Origin: Sipunculus nudus
Lineage: Eukaryota; Annelida; Sipuncula; Golfingiida; Sipunculidae
Reading direction: 5' to 3'
NCBI GenBank assembly: GCA_026874595.1
Contig: CM049307.1
Coordinates: 6,099,579-6,163,578, forward strand
Length of the DNA stretch: 64,000 bases
The notes under the pieces are model-generated. The model was not told where the DNA came from, did no database searches, and saw nothing but the letters and a program-made list of their open reading frames with translations. Shown here in pieces: positions 51,152 to 63,925 of this stretch; position 1 is the first letter of the stretch; each line of letters starts with the position of its first letter. A program made the position numbers and the translations under genes.

Positions 51152-53531
51152 CTGAAATAAAATAATTAATATCATTAAATTTATTATTAACAATGTAAAG
51201 AAGAAGAAGACTTGACATATTCATCTCATCATTCCAGAAAGTATTATTCTGCACAAACGACCTGTGTGTGAGTGCTTAATTACATGCATGTGTAAGGAGG
51301 GAATATTTGTAACCTGTTTAAAAATAGATGATAACAGAGTTATTCAAAGTTTTGGAAGGCTTCCTCAATTTCTTCCTGATTAAAATGAATGCTGTCATGC
51401 TATCAGTGTTCTTCAACTTGTCAGGAAACTTTTTTTCTTGATTAAATCAATGCCCCTTATTTTGCTCATTGATAATGTTATCTTGACTGACTGGTTTTCT
51501 TCCTGACATTTGCCATTGGCTGCTGGTTCTGTTAATCTTCACAAGCAATCTACACAAGTCTGAATATCCTACACAACCAGAAGTGACCTCACCTTTACCA
51601 GATGCGTGGGAGTTGGTGAGAACAGGAAAATCAAACATCCCATGATTGAGATATCAGTTTTAAAACAATAAGGATAGAAAAATAATGCCAGCAGTAACCC
51701 AGTTCACTGACAATATGTGAAGGACAGCTGACACAGGCAAACCACAAGAGTATTAAGGTATTAAGTGTTTTGTATCATTTGTATACAAGTATTTAAACCA
51801 TTACTTCTGACCAAATAATCAGTCCCTTGATAATCATATTAAAAATTCCATTTTGATGGAAGAATGAAATATGATTTAGATACCTGAAAATATAAAATGG
51901 ACAATAAACACATGTATGTACCTAAAAAGAGACACACAGCCTTGGCTTTTCAGTTTTATCTCTTATGGCTTTTCTTGTTCTAGTATGAAGCTTTGTCCAT
52001 ATACTGAGCTCTTCATTAAAATGTACAGGTCTGTACAATTAAGGATTTAATAATTGTGTGTAATGGTTTACCAAATATTAATCTTTATAAAACTTTTTTT
52101 AACATATATGGACAAAAGGATTGTTTTGATATATCACATATATGACCCAGCCATCTGTACTATGTGACCACAATATATATATATACAGTGCTGTTCTATA
52201 TACCTGGTACCCGATCTTTGGGTTGATTATCCCTTGATATTATGAGAACGCGTAATAATATAAACAGTAAGCTTAACATGCTAAAAGTCATACAATATGT
52301 GGGCTGTCCATGTCACCTGTAAAACTGACAGTATCAACAAACACTAATGTATTGCTATTTGGGGAAAGTTTTACCATGCACTTTTTAGTTTTTATCAACT
52401 TGTACAAGTTTACATAATTTACATGTAACTTGAGATACGGATGAACTTCTCACAAACACAGAAAAATATATAACTAAATTCTAAAAGATATGAAGGAGCC
52501 AACTGTCACAGGACCACATGGTAAAGCAGAAAATGTGTGAAAACGTGTACAAGTTATTTATCCCTGCTGACAAATTAGCAACAGCACCAATGCATAATTC
52601 CCATTTGTAATTCAGCCTAGGATCATACTGTTAGTGTATATTGTTCTGTTTTGATGGACAAATGTGTGTGGAAGGTTCTGGGATCCGGAAAAAAACAGTA
52701 CACACCTGTATTCATATTTATTATACAGTATAATATACCAGTGACACTTTAATTAAATTATATTTTTTTAATACATCGAACAGGAAATCACCAGGATATT
52801 TGGGTCCTATGCCATGCATTGAAAGAAATAAATACTTTTTCTGGCATGTTCAGACAGATCTCTTAGTTACAGTAAGGTCTCTTGTGAACTAGGTCCATAC
52901 TGTATGTACAACACTGACTGGTTTTGGAGCATATGCTAGCTCTATCAGTATCACTGTGTACACACAAGTTAACAATCAGGCCATTTAAATTACACGGGCT
53001 TGCTTGGGTCACAACTCTGGAACGCTGTACATTTTCACCAATTCACTATTTCATTTATGGAAGTAACTATATCAGCAAGGAATCCTTGTAGTGTATATCA
53101 ACATCTGAACTAAACCGACTGATCTTTAAGGAAATGAAGTATCAGCAAATATCCTAAGTATAGTCGCCCCGCCTTCCTTCGCTGACATGAACAACTCTTT
53201 TGTGTCAAGAAACCACAACCCATCTCTAGCCTGGTCAACAGACCGATTTCCTCTGCCAAAAATACCTGGATCGTAATATATAAAACTTGTAGAGCTATTG
53301 TTAATGTGACAGCTGATGATATCATGTTCTATTTTAGAAATGTAGAGGCCAAATACAGAGCCCAGCGGTAAATCCTGAAACTGGCACATGCTCGCGTACA
53401 CAGAACGCAGGCCAAACACATCGTGTGTGTACGCACGTAAACAAGTCTCCATCACGCCGCAAAATGGATCAGCTAGCGGCGGGATATAACAAAGATATGT
53501 AATCTAGAATTGTTAAAACTTAAAATCTTAC
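51152..53531 (-). other. TET intron 1
   Basis: A 2.4-kb intron between the putative first exon and the first coding exon, with canonical GTAAG...TTTCAG ends. A 109-codon minus-strand open frame (53,455-53,126) lies at its 5' end near the CpG-rich promoter. It resembles no family I know. The remainder is AT-rich without structure. Confidence 0.65.
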
Positions 53532-53760
53532 CGAGCCTTCACATTTTCCACGTTTGTTGTGGCCTTCCGGAGAAATTCCTTCCAAGATGGAATGGTATAC
53601 ACGGCACAGGGCGAGAGGCAGTCGATATGCAAATGAGGCCAGGGTATGGCAGACAAATCACGTGACCTAAGTCTGCCATGGCCGGACAGAATGCTCATCG
53701 TGATCAGTTAGTAGTGCCACTAGTGGCTATGACACTTAGCTGTAATATCACGCAGAGTTC
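53400..53760 (-). promoter_or_regulatory. CpG-rich putative TET promoter
   Basis: CpG dinucleotides are clearly denser here than in the flanking AT-rich DNA. A POU octamer ATGCAAAT (53,627-53,634) and an E-box TCACGTGAC (53,658-53,666) lie just upstream of, or within, the putative first exon. No TATA box is evident on the minus strand at a suitable place, so a dispersed CpG-type start is likely. The transcription start itself is not visible. Confidence 0.5.
53532..53660 (-). other. Putative TET non-coding first exon (5' UTR)
   Basis: A strong donor CTCG|GTAAGA sits at 53,532/53,531 on the minus strand inside the CpG-rich region. In the frame that continues into the first coding exon there is a TGA at 53,660-53,658 and no ATG before the donor, which makes this exon 5' UTR and supports the start at 51,124. 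Two other frames have ATGs (for example at about 53,700), but both are out of frame and would act as upstream ORFs. The 5' boundary given is only the in-frame stop; the exon may extend further. Confidence 0.5.
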
Positions 53761-54238
53761 AGTGGCGGATTTACGATAGAGTCCACCCGGCTTGGAGTCC
53801 GTTTATTTTTACAAGAGAGACAGATGGAGATAGGAAGAGATAAAAACCTGGTGTGGGAGAGGGAATTTTCCGAACTTTTTGTTTTATTTTAATCCATCGA
53901 AATTTGGACCAATTAATTTGTTTACGAATATATATGAATAAATATATAGGCCTATAAATATATGCACGTGAGTATGTATTTACATTTTCACGATTTTGTC
54001 TTAATCATTTTGCTAGATATTTATTCATAAGTACGTAAGCAGGGAGACAACAATTAATTAAAAAAACTGAATTTCATATTTACACAACAACAACAAAAAT
54101 ATTCCAAGAAAAGAAAGCCAAGATACATCATAATAGTCATTTTCAAACCTTAAAAAGTTTCAACACTGAAGAGAGGGGGATGCATTCATACGAATCCTTT
54201 CACAAATAATTAACCCCCCCCCCCCCGACCTGCCACTG
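53760..54238. mobile_element. Possible hAT-like MITE
   Basis: The left end is CAGTGGCGGATTTACG at 53,760. The right end, read on the minus strand from 54,238, is CAGTGGCAGGTCGGGGG. A CAGTGGCGG start is typical of hAT terminal repeats. The ~480-bp interior has no open frame and ends in a C13 run. The flanking 8-mers (GCAGAGTT and ATTGTGGT) do not match, so a target duplication is not confirmed. Confidence 0.45.
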
Positions 54239-55374
54239 ATTGTGGTAGCGAAATAACATGCATGGCTTTGGCATCCCGCAGAGAGCTAGGTACATTGTGC
54301 AATCAAACTAAACTTGGCCTAATTTGGGTCATTAGTTTAATTGTGATCACTAAAAGAAACGATTGAGGGGTCTACATGTATTGTTGTAACAAGGGGTCGT
54401 GTGAACTTTGTGTACCTCTCAGACTGGTCAACAAAGCGTGCTACCGCTGATTCAACTGAACCACCACCTTGACCAATAACGGTTTGTTTGTTCAGTATTA
54501 ATCGCGTTTTATTTTAGAGTATTATAAATTACAAAGATCTATGTTTTGCCATTATTCCATTTTTGATAATAAATGCTTAATTACGTCACAGTATGGTTGT
54601 AGGAAGCTGATGACCCATAATACATTGATAGTTTTTTTTTTTTTAATTCTGTTTATCCATATACCGGTATAGGCCTACTTATCATCCTAATTGGTAATAT
54701 ATGTCTGATTTTTTCCTACATCTACATATATATACAGACAGGCACGGATATTTAAGTTTTTATACATCTTAACGTAAAAAAGAAATTATATATATATAAT
54801 ATATATATATATATTTATATTGATTATTTGGCCGCTCATTCAGTCATGTAAAGATGGGTCAGGCCCGATAACCGATCAACAATAGACATAGACTTAGACC
54901 TATCAACTTGGCACAGGCTAATCGCCCGATTATCAAATACTATTGATAATATTTCATATACATTTGTTATAAAAAAATATGCAAACACAAATTTAAATTT
55001 ATTAAGATTTATTAATTTAAACAAATAATACCACAAATTAACACGGTACAGAATCTTTGCAGGTTTTTATCATTTTATTCGTCACCTATACTTTCTACTT
55101 ATAACAAAAACAGTATAACATAATTTCAACACAACGATTAAATTAACCTTCTAGTCTATAGGTTACTTACAAGTGGATTTAAGAAATGATCGAAACAATG
55201 AATTAAGGTAGAAACAATGCATGATACTCCGGTTCTTTGTGATGTGTGTGATGTGTAACGTGTGTGTGATTATGTGCGTCTCAGTCGAACACGCGTAAAA
55301 ATGTATAATATTTCCGGTTGCCTATAAATTTGAATAATCACACGCCTTTTAAATGTCTTCTGCGATATATATAT

Positions 55375-55380
<6 letters not shown>

Positions 55381-55440
<60 letters not shown>
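55381..55440. repeat. (TA)30 microsatellite
   Basis: A perfect run of about 30 TA dinucleotides. Confidence 0.97.
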
Positions 55441-55443
<3 letters not shown>

Positions 55444-56014
55444 CAGCAAAACTTTTTTGAGGACACGTGCACTTGCAATATTTATAAAGCAGTCTTTAAA
55501 TAAAAAGGCACTACCGCGTTTAAAAGAATACTCAGTAGAAAACAGATTGCAGGAAATTAAGCTTATTATTCGAATCGTGACCACTATGCTATAAATAGCC
55601 TCGAGGGGTCTATATTTAGTAACACACCGTAAAAACATGTATATTAGATCTGCAGTTTCAAGGAGATGGTTCGTAAATATATGTATGCCCATATGTGATT
55701 TAATTAATGCCATTCGAGCATTTAATTTAAGTTTATTGAAAAGTTAGTGAAAGTAACGGAGACGGATATATGTGTTCATTATCCTAACATCACGGTCACT
55801 AATCACGATAATAATCTAAACAACCTTCAGGCGCATATAGAGTGGAGATCTATATCGAGAAAAAATGTGCGCAAACTTAAGATAAGTTCCTGAACGCATA
55901 TCCTTGTATCTAATCTTATTAATATATAGTGAGAAACATAATGAACTAATTTGTTGTCTCTATTATTATATGTACATTCCACTAATATATATACATACGT
56001 AATAACTGTTGTGC

Positions 56015-56815
<801 letters not shown>

Positions 56816-57583
56816 GTTAATAGGGGAATATCTTGTTTTCTAGAAGTATATTACTGGGCTGGCTTTAAATACGAGTATTAATTCGATTTGTTTATATATA
56901 ACAGCTATATATGTACGGTTTTAATACAAAACAAAAGGCAGTCACGAGATTTACCAAATTTAACGGCAGAGGCTTAAAAAAAAATTCCATTTGATCCCGA
57001 TCATTTTTCCAATTAAGTTGTAACTACCCATACAACAGCGATACTTAATTCGACAGCATGCAGTAGTTAAAACATTCTCCATTGAAGTGGACCTTGGCAC
57101 ACAATATTGAAAAATTGCAAGTCTGGTCTTCCCTCTCTCTGCTTTAAAAAGGAGATCAAAATAAGCAGTCAATATAATGAAAAACATCACAAACAAGCAT
57201 GCACGGGCGTTTCGTTACTAGAATGGGACTAATTCATAAAAGGTAGAAATCTTTTGTGAGAGATCCACAAACGTGAGCGCTAAATAAAAGTTATTATCTA
57301 ATCCCGTAAAGGAATAAAAATATGATTACTTCTTTGAAGCACTAAAATAACCAAATAAGAAATTATGACATGTTATGTAGGCTTAATCCACCAATCCACC
57401 CTTATATATACGCCATATTATCATAGGAGGGGAGAGGCCTCACATTGTCAGGATGATTACAGAGTCATCTGGTGTTCCGTTGGGAAACTACAGTGAATCC
57501 CCAGCGCTGTCAGAAATCAAAGAAAGGAGAGCACGACATCATGTTATACAATTATTTCACTCAGTGATCACAGGCAGTAAAAA

Positions 57584-58176
57584 TGGGGGGGGGGGGGGGG
57601 CTGAGTAAAATAAGTATCAGTGTTCTCTGGTTTACAGTAAGTATATTCTCCTGTACAGCCTACAAGTGTACCTATTTCCAACCCGAACATCCCTCCAGCG
57701 CTTCCCGCCCTATAGATTTACTTGCGAGTAGGCCTGCCGTATGTACCCACCCTGAATATTTTGGTTCGCCACCAACGGTGATATTGACAATATAACGTTA
57801 ATTTCATCAACAACTTGCATCTGTCTGCGGGATATATTTGAGTGTTATTAAATCTTATATAATTAGGGAGACCCCTTTCAAGAACCGTATGGGGCCTTAA
57901 AAAATCTTTTAGTTCTCTATATATGACAAATTATGCCGTTTATAAATCTCTCGAAATCTAATCTCACTACTTCCCATGTAGGAACATTCCTTTTTGTTAT
58001 TTTTATCCCAAATAAAAAAAAAAAAAAACTGTCGTAACAATTTATTAAAATTACCTTAATGTGACTTTAGAGCTAGGACTTCAATGGTTTGTATATGTGT
58101 GTTTGGGGGGGGGGGTTAGGGTCGACAGGGCTGTATATATTATATAACTGGTATAACGAGGGGGGGGGGGGGGGTC
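57584..58176. repeat. Poly-G tracts (three)
   Basis: Runs of about 16-17, 11-12 and 14-16 consecutive G lie at 57,584-57,600, about 58,105-58,116 and about 58,160-58,175 on the plus strand. The DNA between them shows no clear gene. Confidence 0.9.
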
Positions 58177-59751
58177 GAGGTGTGAAGCGGCAGGTTGTGT
58201 TAATGATCTCCTTCACTAACTGTCCGTCTCCTTATACACGGGGCCACCTTGATCTCACCAGGGACGTTCTCACACCATTCCAACCGAAATTAGCACCCTG
58301 TTATGAATAAAAACGGTATGTTTCATTAATTAACTCATATAATATTTAATTGAAGTATTTCAATGACACAGCAGAATCTGTTGTTTTTGCTGTCATATAC
58401 GAAAAAGGCAAAGAAACAGGTACTATAGTTTGGAAGCAATGAGGCTTATATATAGTATACATCTATAATATGAGGAGTCGACGAGCAATCCGTGTTTATC
58501 TCACGCCAAGTCATTTCGGAGTATTTATGTTCAGGCATGAGAGGCCTGAAAATATCTGGAATCGGAGAAGTATAACCAGACTTTCACGATACTACCTCTC
58601 AACTGGGCCTTAATTTGTCTTGTGACCCCTATTTATATTGACTTGCAACATTGTTCCACATGCAAGTTAAGTTCATTCGTGGTATTTTCTAACATGCAGT
58701 TGACCCCATTTTATGCAGTTACATGTACAAATGTAATTCTGGATTTGGGCAGTTCTTACATGCATAGTTAACTTTTGTTCTAGTCGCAGACTGGAAACGT
58801 CATTTTTTTGCCCTGGACTAAAAAAATGAATGTTATTTTAAATCACTCAGTTTTAATCACTTTTATCAACTTTAAGGCTTTGCTACACAGCTGACTCTTG
58901 TAAGGGTTTGCACACATTTTGCTCTGTTTTTGTAAAAAAATATCAAGTTTGTAATATTTTTAATCATTATTCATCAATAATATTAATATACTTTATAAAG
59001 AGTAAACAGTTACAGTATACGTCGGTTTTACACTGCTTTGTAGTAGGACTGTATATAAAGACCGGACAGACTAACCGGGGGACGCTTATTTACATGTGTG
59101 TGCAGTTCTAAGATTTCACTAGAATATACCCTGCCCAGGTTCATTGAAAATTAATTTGCATAAGCAACAAAAATAAGGAAGTGATCACTTTCCTAATCAC
59201 TGTTATGACCAAAATTTGTAATGCATAATTTGAAAGAGAACCATTAAGCACATTTGGATTGAAATAACTTTTATTTTTAAGTACCGATGATGGAGAGTTA
59301 AACCGCATAAAGAAACATTTATTTTAATAGGTGGCACCAACATTCTAGGTTATGAGAAAAAGCTACCCTCGATCTTTGAACATACAAAGTTCAAGTCGTC
59401 GAACCAAACACAAGGTTTGCGTGATTTTCACTCTAAATAGGACTTTTCAGGGGTAAGGTCACCCTCAGTGTTAAGGCCATGAATCTAACATGATGAAGCT
59501 TCATTTTTGAACTAACATTTGGAGTCATACTTTTTATATTGTCGTCAATTACCAGTGACAGAGAGTTAATACTACGCAGACTGGAAAATGATTTACGTAC
59601 TAGATGACGCTATCCAAGATCAATGGATCGTTAAAAGTTAGGCCATTTATCTTGAAACCGACTAGAACATGGGCCGTCGACAAAAGACTCCCTGAATGTA
59701 TCCATCGAATCACGGGGGTATAGACTCAAAGACTAAGTAAGGCATGGATTG

Positions 59752-60172
59752 AACCGGCTTCTGTTGTTCAGAGGTAGAGCACAGGACTCAATGCCGGGAG
59801 ATCGAGAGTTCGAATCTCAGTCTTGGCGGAGAGATTTTGCACGGTCGGCCCCCACCCAGGGTGAGCGCTCTGCAAGCTTCATGGGAAGCTCGTGCCCAAC
59901 GACCGTGCTTCACTCACAAACAAGTATGCTTTCGGGGGTTCCACGGTGGTATGACCAAACAATGGGGAAGATTACACACCCAGGGCCCGCAGGTGCAAAA
60001 GTCACCGGACCTGGTTAACGCCAGGATATAAAAGGAGAGGAATCGTGTGATACTGCCCTGTCAAGTAGTCCGAAATCGGAATAGAATTCTGCAGATTGAT
60101 GTATGAGTTACGTATACTCAGTTAAGCTAGCATTAAAAAATGGAGGCGGTTACCTCCTCCTCCAACAACAAA
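59752..60172 (+). mobile_element. tRNA-derived SINE, copy 3
   Basis: A complete-looking copy of the SINE family seen at 10,398-10,797. The tRNA-like head has an A box at about 59,764-59,774 and a perfect B box GAGTTCGAATC at 59,816-59,826. The body has CACCCAGGGTGAGCGCTCTG, and the 3' region has GAATTCTGCAGATTGATGTA, AGCTAGCATTAAA and the tail hairpin GGAGGCGGTTACCTCC. It is not a functional tRNA gene because the head lacks a proper acceptor stem and continues into SINE body sequence. Confidence 0.9.
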
Positions 60173-60439
60173 AATGTATATGCAAATGTATATATAAACA
60201 TGAATTGTCTCCTGAAGTGAAAGCCTTCCGGGATGCCACTATATCCCAAGACAAAATAGACTTTGGCAAAACCACTTTTTAAATAAGTCTTGTCATGCAT
60301 GGGACGGTTTGGTACAAATATCCAAAAACATGATCAAAAATTAAGATGGTGCCAAAACCATGTTCAGTGGACACTAGTAACCGAGGTGAACGAGAATGGG
60401 ACGGTTTTTTTTTTTTTAATCGAAATGGAAGCACGGATG

Positions 60440-61235
60440 CACGCAGCAAAAAAAGATTGAATATGGCACGAGCAGTTTTGTATTCAAGATAAAGCTATAT
60501 ATCAAAAATATCTACATGGACATGCAATATTTCAGGCCTATATACGAAACTACTCCTGAGATACGTGGATAGATGGAGGTCATGCAAATATTATTATAGA
60601 AAGCGTCGCCAGTCTTGCGTGCGAGATAAAGCTAACTAAAATATCTATAGGCATGTACATGTTTAGTCCGCAACATTAAACCACTCCTGGGACAAGTGCA
60701 TGGAGGTATTATACAAAAAGAAGAAATTAGGTCGCGCAATCAGCTTTGTGTACGAAACAACGCCATCCAAGATCTTTAGACATGCAACATTTCAGGCTAA
60801 AAGCTCAAACCACTCCTGAGATATGTGCACGAATGTATTATACGAAAAGTTACTGTAGGTGGCGCCACCATTCTTTTGTACGAGAACACTATCCAGGATG
60901 GATGGACATGCAAAGTTCAGACTGATACAGCAAACAACGAAAGTGTGATTTACTCCAAAAACAAACGCACAAGAAGGACGATATGTGAAAATAATTGTAA
61001 GTAGTGCCACCAGTCTTGTGTATGAGATAATGCTAAACATGATTTATGGACACGTTTCCTTTCAATCGGATACGGTAAACCACCCCTCAGACCAGTACAT
61101 CAGAGCATGCAAAGAAAAACGACGGTATTGCTGATGCCACCAGTCTTGCGTACGAGAAAACAATTATTTATATATCAATGGATGAGCCAAATTTCAGGCT
61201 GATACATCAAACCACCCCAAATCAAACCAACCGAA
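60440..61235. repeat. ~125-bp tandem repeat, about 6 units, GGTGGCGCCACC family
   Basis: Units repeat GGTGGCGCCACCA.TCTT.TGTACGAGA, AA.GCTA..CA..ATCTATGGACATG.AA, TTTCAGGC.GATA and AAACCACTCCTGAGA. The palindrome GGTGGCGCCACC is perfect at 60,858-60,869 and degenerate in the others. The same family occurs at 30.87-31.19 kb, and single modules occur near 19.2, 34.37 and 59.33 kb. Confidence 0.85.
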
Positions 61236-61618
61236 CTTTAAGAGGTATATGCCCCTTTTCTAATTACTGTACATTTATTAATCAGAGCAAACCGAATAAT
61301 ATTGTGTATTAAAGAGAAAAATGTGCATGAATAATTGAACGCCATGTGTAATATTGAACTAATAATTCATATGTTGAGACAATAAATACTGTTTACCTTT
61401 TTCTTAAACGTGTAGATATACCTGGTCTTGTCAAATACTGTTCAGTAAGAATTCCATAAATTAACACCTTTAAAACGAATAATTCTATACATTGCTGCAC
61501 CTTTGCTAACTGGTACATGTAAATTTTTACATTGTCTGGTATTATAAACATTAGTATTTACTGAAAATAAATAATTGATAAGAGACGGTAGGAGACCTTT
61601 GTTAAACTTAGCCCCGTA

Positions 61619-61740
61619 GCCGGGGGTGGGGGGGGGGGGGGTGCGGGGGGGGGGGGGGGGTGGCGCAGGGGGCGCATTCATGCATATCAGCAACCCCCCC
61701 CCCCCCCCGTTTTCGAATTTCCTGGATCCGCCACTGATCA
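61619..61740. repeat. G-run / C-run block with possible MITE end
   Basis: Two G runs of about 14 and 16 bases (61,626-61,660) are followed by a C run of about 15 at 61,693-61,708. After it comes GGATCCGCCACTG, the complement of a hAT-like CAGTGGCGGATCC end. A matching left end was not identified. Confidence 0.6.
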
Positions 61741-61864
61741 TGGCCCCCTCCCCTCCATTAATCCTGGCTACGCCCCAGTACATGAAAAAACCACAACATA
61801 AATCTTTTGTAACTCAAGAATATTCAGTGACTGAAATAAAATATCAGATTGTGCTCGATAAGTT

Positions 61865-63372
61865 AAGATAAGATATAGTTTATTGCTATATATATGTTAT
61901 AAAATCATCACATACAATAGTATTTGGCTTGACTGGCTTGCTTAAACAAACACATTAAACAAGAATTAATAAAATAAAGTTGTGTATAGAAAAAAAAGAC
62001 ATATGACTAAGAATGTTTGACTAGATTATTGTGCTGCAAGTGATATATTTAATACCCGAACGGCTGACGCGTAAGTGCCATTTTGAGTTCTCTTGGAATT
62101 GCCTGATAGCGACCTATAGCGAACCCCCGATTTCATTTTTAATAGTGCGCCGGATGACTATAGTCTTCTATAATGTCGTTTGCTTTCTTCAACAATCATG
62201 TTTGAAATAAGGATTCGACTGTGGGTAAAGGAACCCCAATGATCCTCTCAGCTGTTCTAACTACCCTAGAAGATGGTTCCTTTCCTCGACCGTGATACTG
62301 CCTCCCCATACAGTGACTGACAATCACTTATCATCTCCTTGGTAGTCTTTACATTTAACTCCAGATTATATTCAGAAAACCACGAAGTTAAAGTTTTAAT
62401 TTCATTGCGGTAAACGCTTTTGTTATTTCCCCAGATGAGCCCAGAAACTGTTGTGTCATCTGCAAATTTTACAATAAGGCAATCATCAGTAGAGACACAG
62501 TCATAGGTGAATAGAGAGTACAATTTTGGTGAAAGCACACAACCTTGGGGTGCTCCAGTGTTTAAGACCGGTTCTTCGAAAATAATGTTACCAATCTTAA
62601 CCACTTGAGGCCGATTTGTTAAAAAGTCTAAGATCCAGTTACACATGTTAATATTAAGACCCAGTTTTGATAGTTTTCCGATTAATTTATGGGGAAGGAT
62701 AGTGTTAAAGGCTGAGCTGAAATCAATGAATAAAACCCTTGCATAGGTAGATTCTCGTAAGTCGAGATGTTTTAAAATACGGTAAAGTGTGAATGATGCA
62801 GCGTCATCTGTTGGGCGTTTACTACGATAGGCGAACTGAAAAGGTTCAAATGTTTCTGAAATACAGCGTTTGAGATTATTTAACACCAGTCGCTCAAAGC
62901 TCTTGGCGATTACAGAAGTTAATGCAACAGGACGATAGTCATTCAAACATGATGCATGAGATTTTTTCGGAACCGGACTAATCACTGATCGTTTGAAGAG
63001 CTTTGGCACTGTATACGATCGCAAGGACCAGTTAAAAAGAAGAGTGAGAACATCATCGGCGCAAGTTCTTAACAGTCGCGGCGTGATACCATCAGAACCA
63101 GCCGCCTTGCGAATGTTTAAACAGGCAAGAATTCTCTTGGTATCTAAAGTTTCTATAACAAATGGAGGCGGACAGTCACATGATGTTTTCTCAGAAAGGG
63201 TTTCAGGCCGATCAATGCGAGCATAAAATTTGTTTAATTCATAAGGAAGGTTCGGATCGTCTGAGATAGGGTTAGTACTCAGTTTACTTTTGTACGGTAC
63301 AATTGCCTTTAAGGTGCTGAAGTGATAATTCTTACAGCTCTTTTTTAAGTTTAATGAGCATATCAAGATCAT
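61865..63372 (-). mobile_element. 5'-truncated CR1/L2-type non-LTR retrotransposon (reverse transcriptase)
   Basis: An uninterrupted 368-codon frame (63,372-62,266) covers most of a reverse transcriptase domain. It has ELNKFYARID, KAAGSDGITPRLLR, LNDYRPVALTSVIAKSFE, RVLFIDFSSAFNTI, GAPQGCVLSPKLYSLF and the catalytic FADD box (62,453-62,467). After about 62,340 the frame breaks. Pieces of the usual C-terminus appear in shifted frames: RVVRTAERIIGVPLP, DIIEDYSHPAHY, SGVRYRSL and NGTYASAVRVLN, ending about 62,040. The endonuclease and 5' part are missing. This is an inactive fragment of a LINE of the CR1/L2/Rex1 group; the exact clade is uncertain. Confidence 0.85.
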
Positions 63373-63925
63373 GTTTTTTTTAGCAGATCCCCAAACTTCT
63401 TTACAGTAGGTAAGGTATGGCTATATAAAGCTATTATACAGTGAAACCATGCAAGAATTAGTTAACACTTTACGAGCTTTCCATAAAATTCCTAATCCTC
63501 TAGGGATTTTGTTACGGAACATCATTATCTGATCATGCCCGTTTATCATCCAAAATAACACCTAAAAATCTCGTTTTTGGCACTTGTGTTAATCAATATT
63601 TTAATGTTTCCTTCAAACTCCAGTCTTTTTCTAGTTTTCTTAAATACCATAAAGTGTTTTATCAATTATATTCAAAGATAACTTATTGACTTTAAGGCAC
63701 ACTAACAATTTAGATAATTTATTGTTTAAAATGTTTGCTATATTAGTTCAGCTTTTTCCATTGACAAATATATTGGTTTCTTCTGCAAATAGTATTGGAA
63801 ACAATATAGTTGAAATATTAACCACATCATTTATATAAAACAAAAAGAGTAAAGGTCCCAATATTGAACTTTGATGGTGAATATATCTGTTTCTAAAGAA
63901 TTTAAATACTGGGAATATTATGGGG
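63373..63925 (-). pseudogene. Degenerate second non-LTR reverse transcriptase (jockey-like)
   Basis: The minus strand encodes a different RT remnant. SSILGPLLFLFYINDVVN (about 63,885-63,825) is followed by PILFAEETNIFV, where the family's catalytic FADD has become FAEE. At 63,515-63,375 a second piece reads KIPRGLGILWKARKVLTN, then LYNSFI, a TAG stop, and PYLTYCKEVWG, the typical thumb/C-terminal motif. The segment between carries stops and shifts. It abuts the CR1/L2 fragment at 63,372 in the same orientation. Confidence 0.75.

Noticed and set aside
55270-55713. 147-codon minus-strand frame with a long YIYI tract
   Set aside because: Half of it is a translated (TA)n microsatellite.
59764-59830. 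Candidate functional tRNA gene
   Set aside because: Has A and B boxes but no acceptor stem, and continues into a SINE body present elsewhere in the window.
63430-63455. Possible transposon end TACAGTGAAACC at about 63,437
   Set aside because: It resembles the 12.5-13.9 kb element's terminus but lies inside the LINE fossil's coding remnant and has no partner end.
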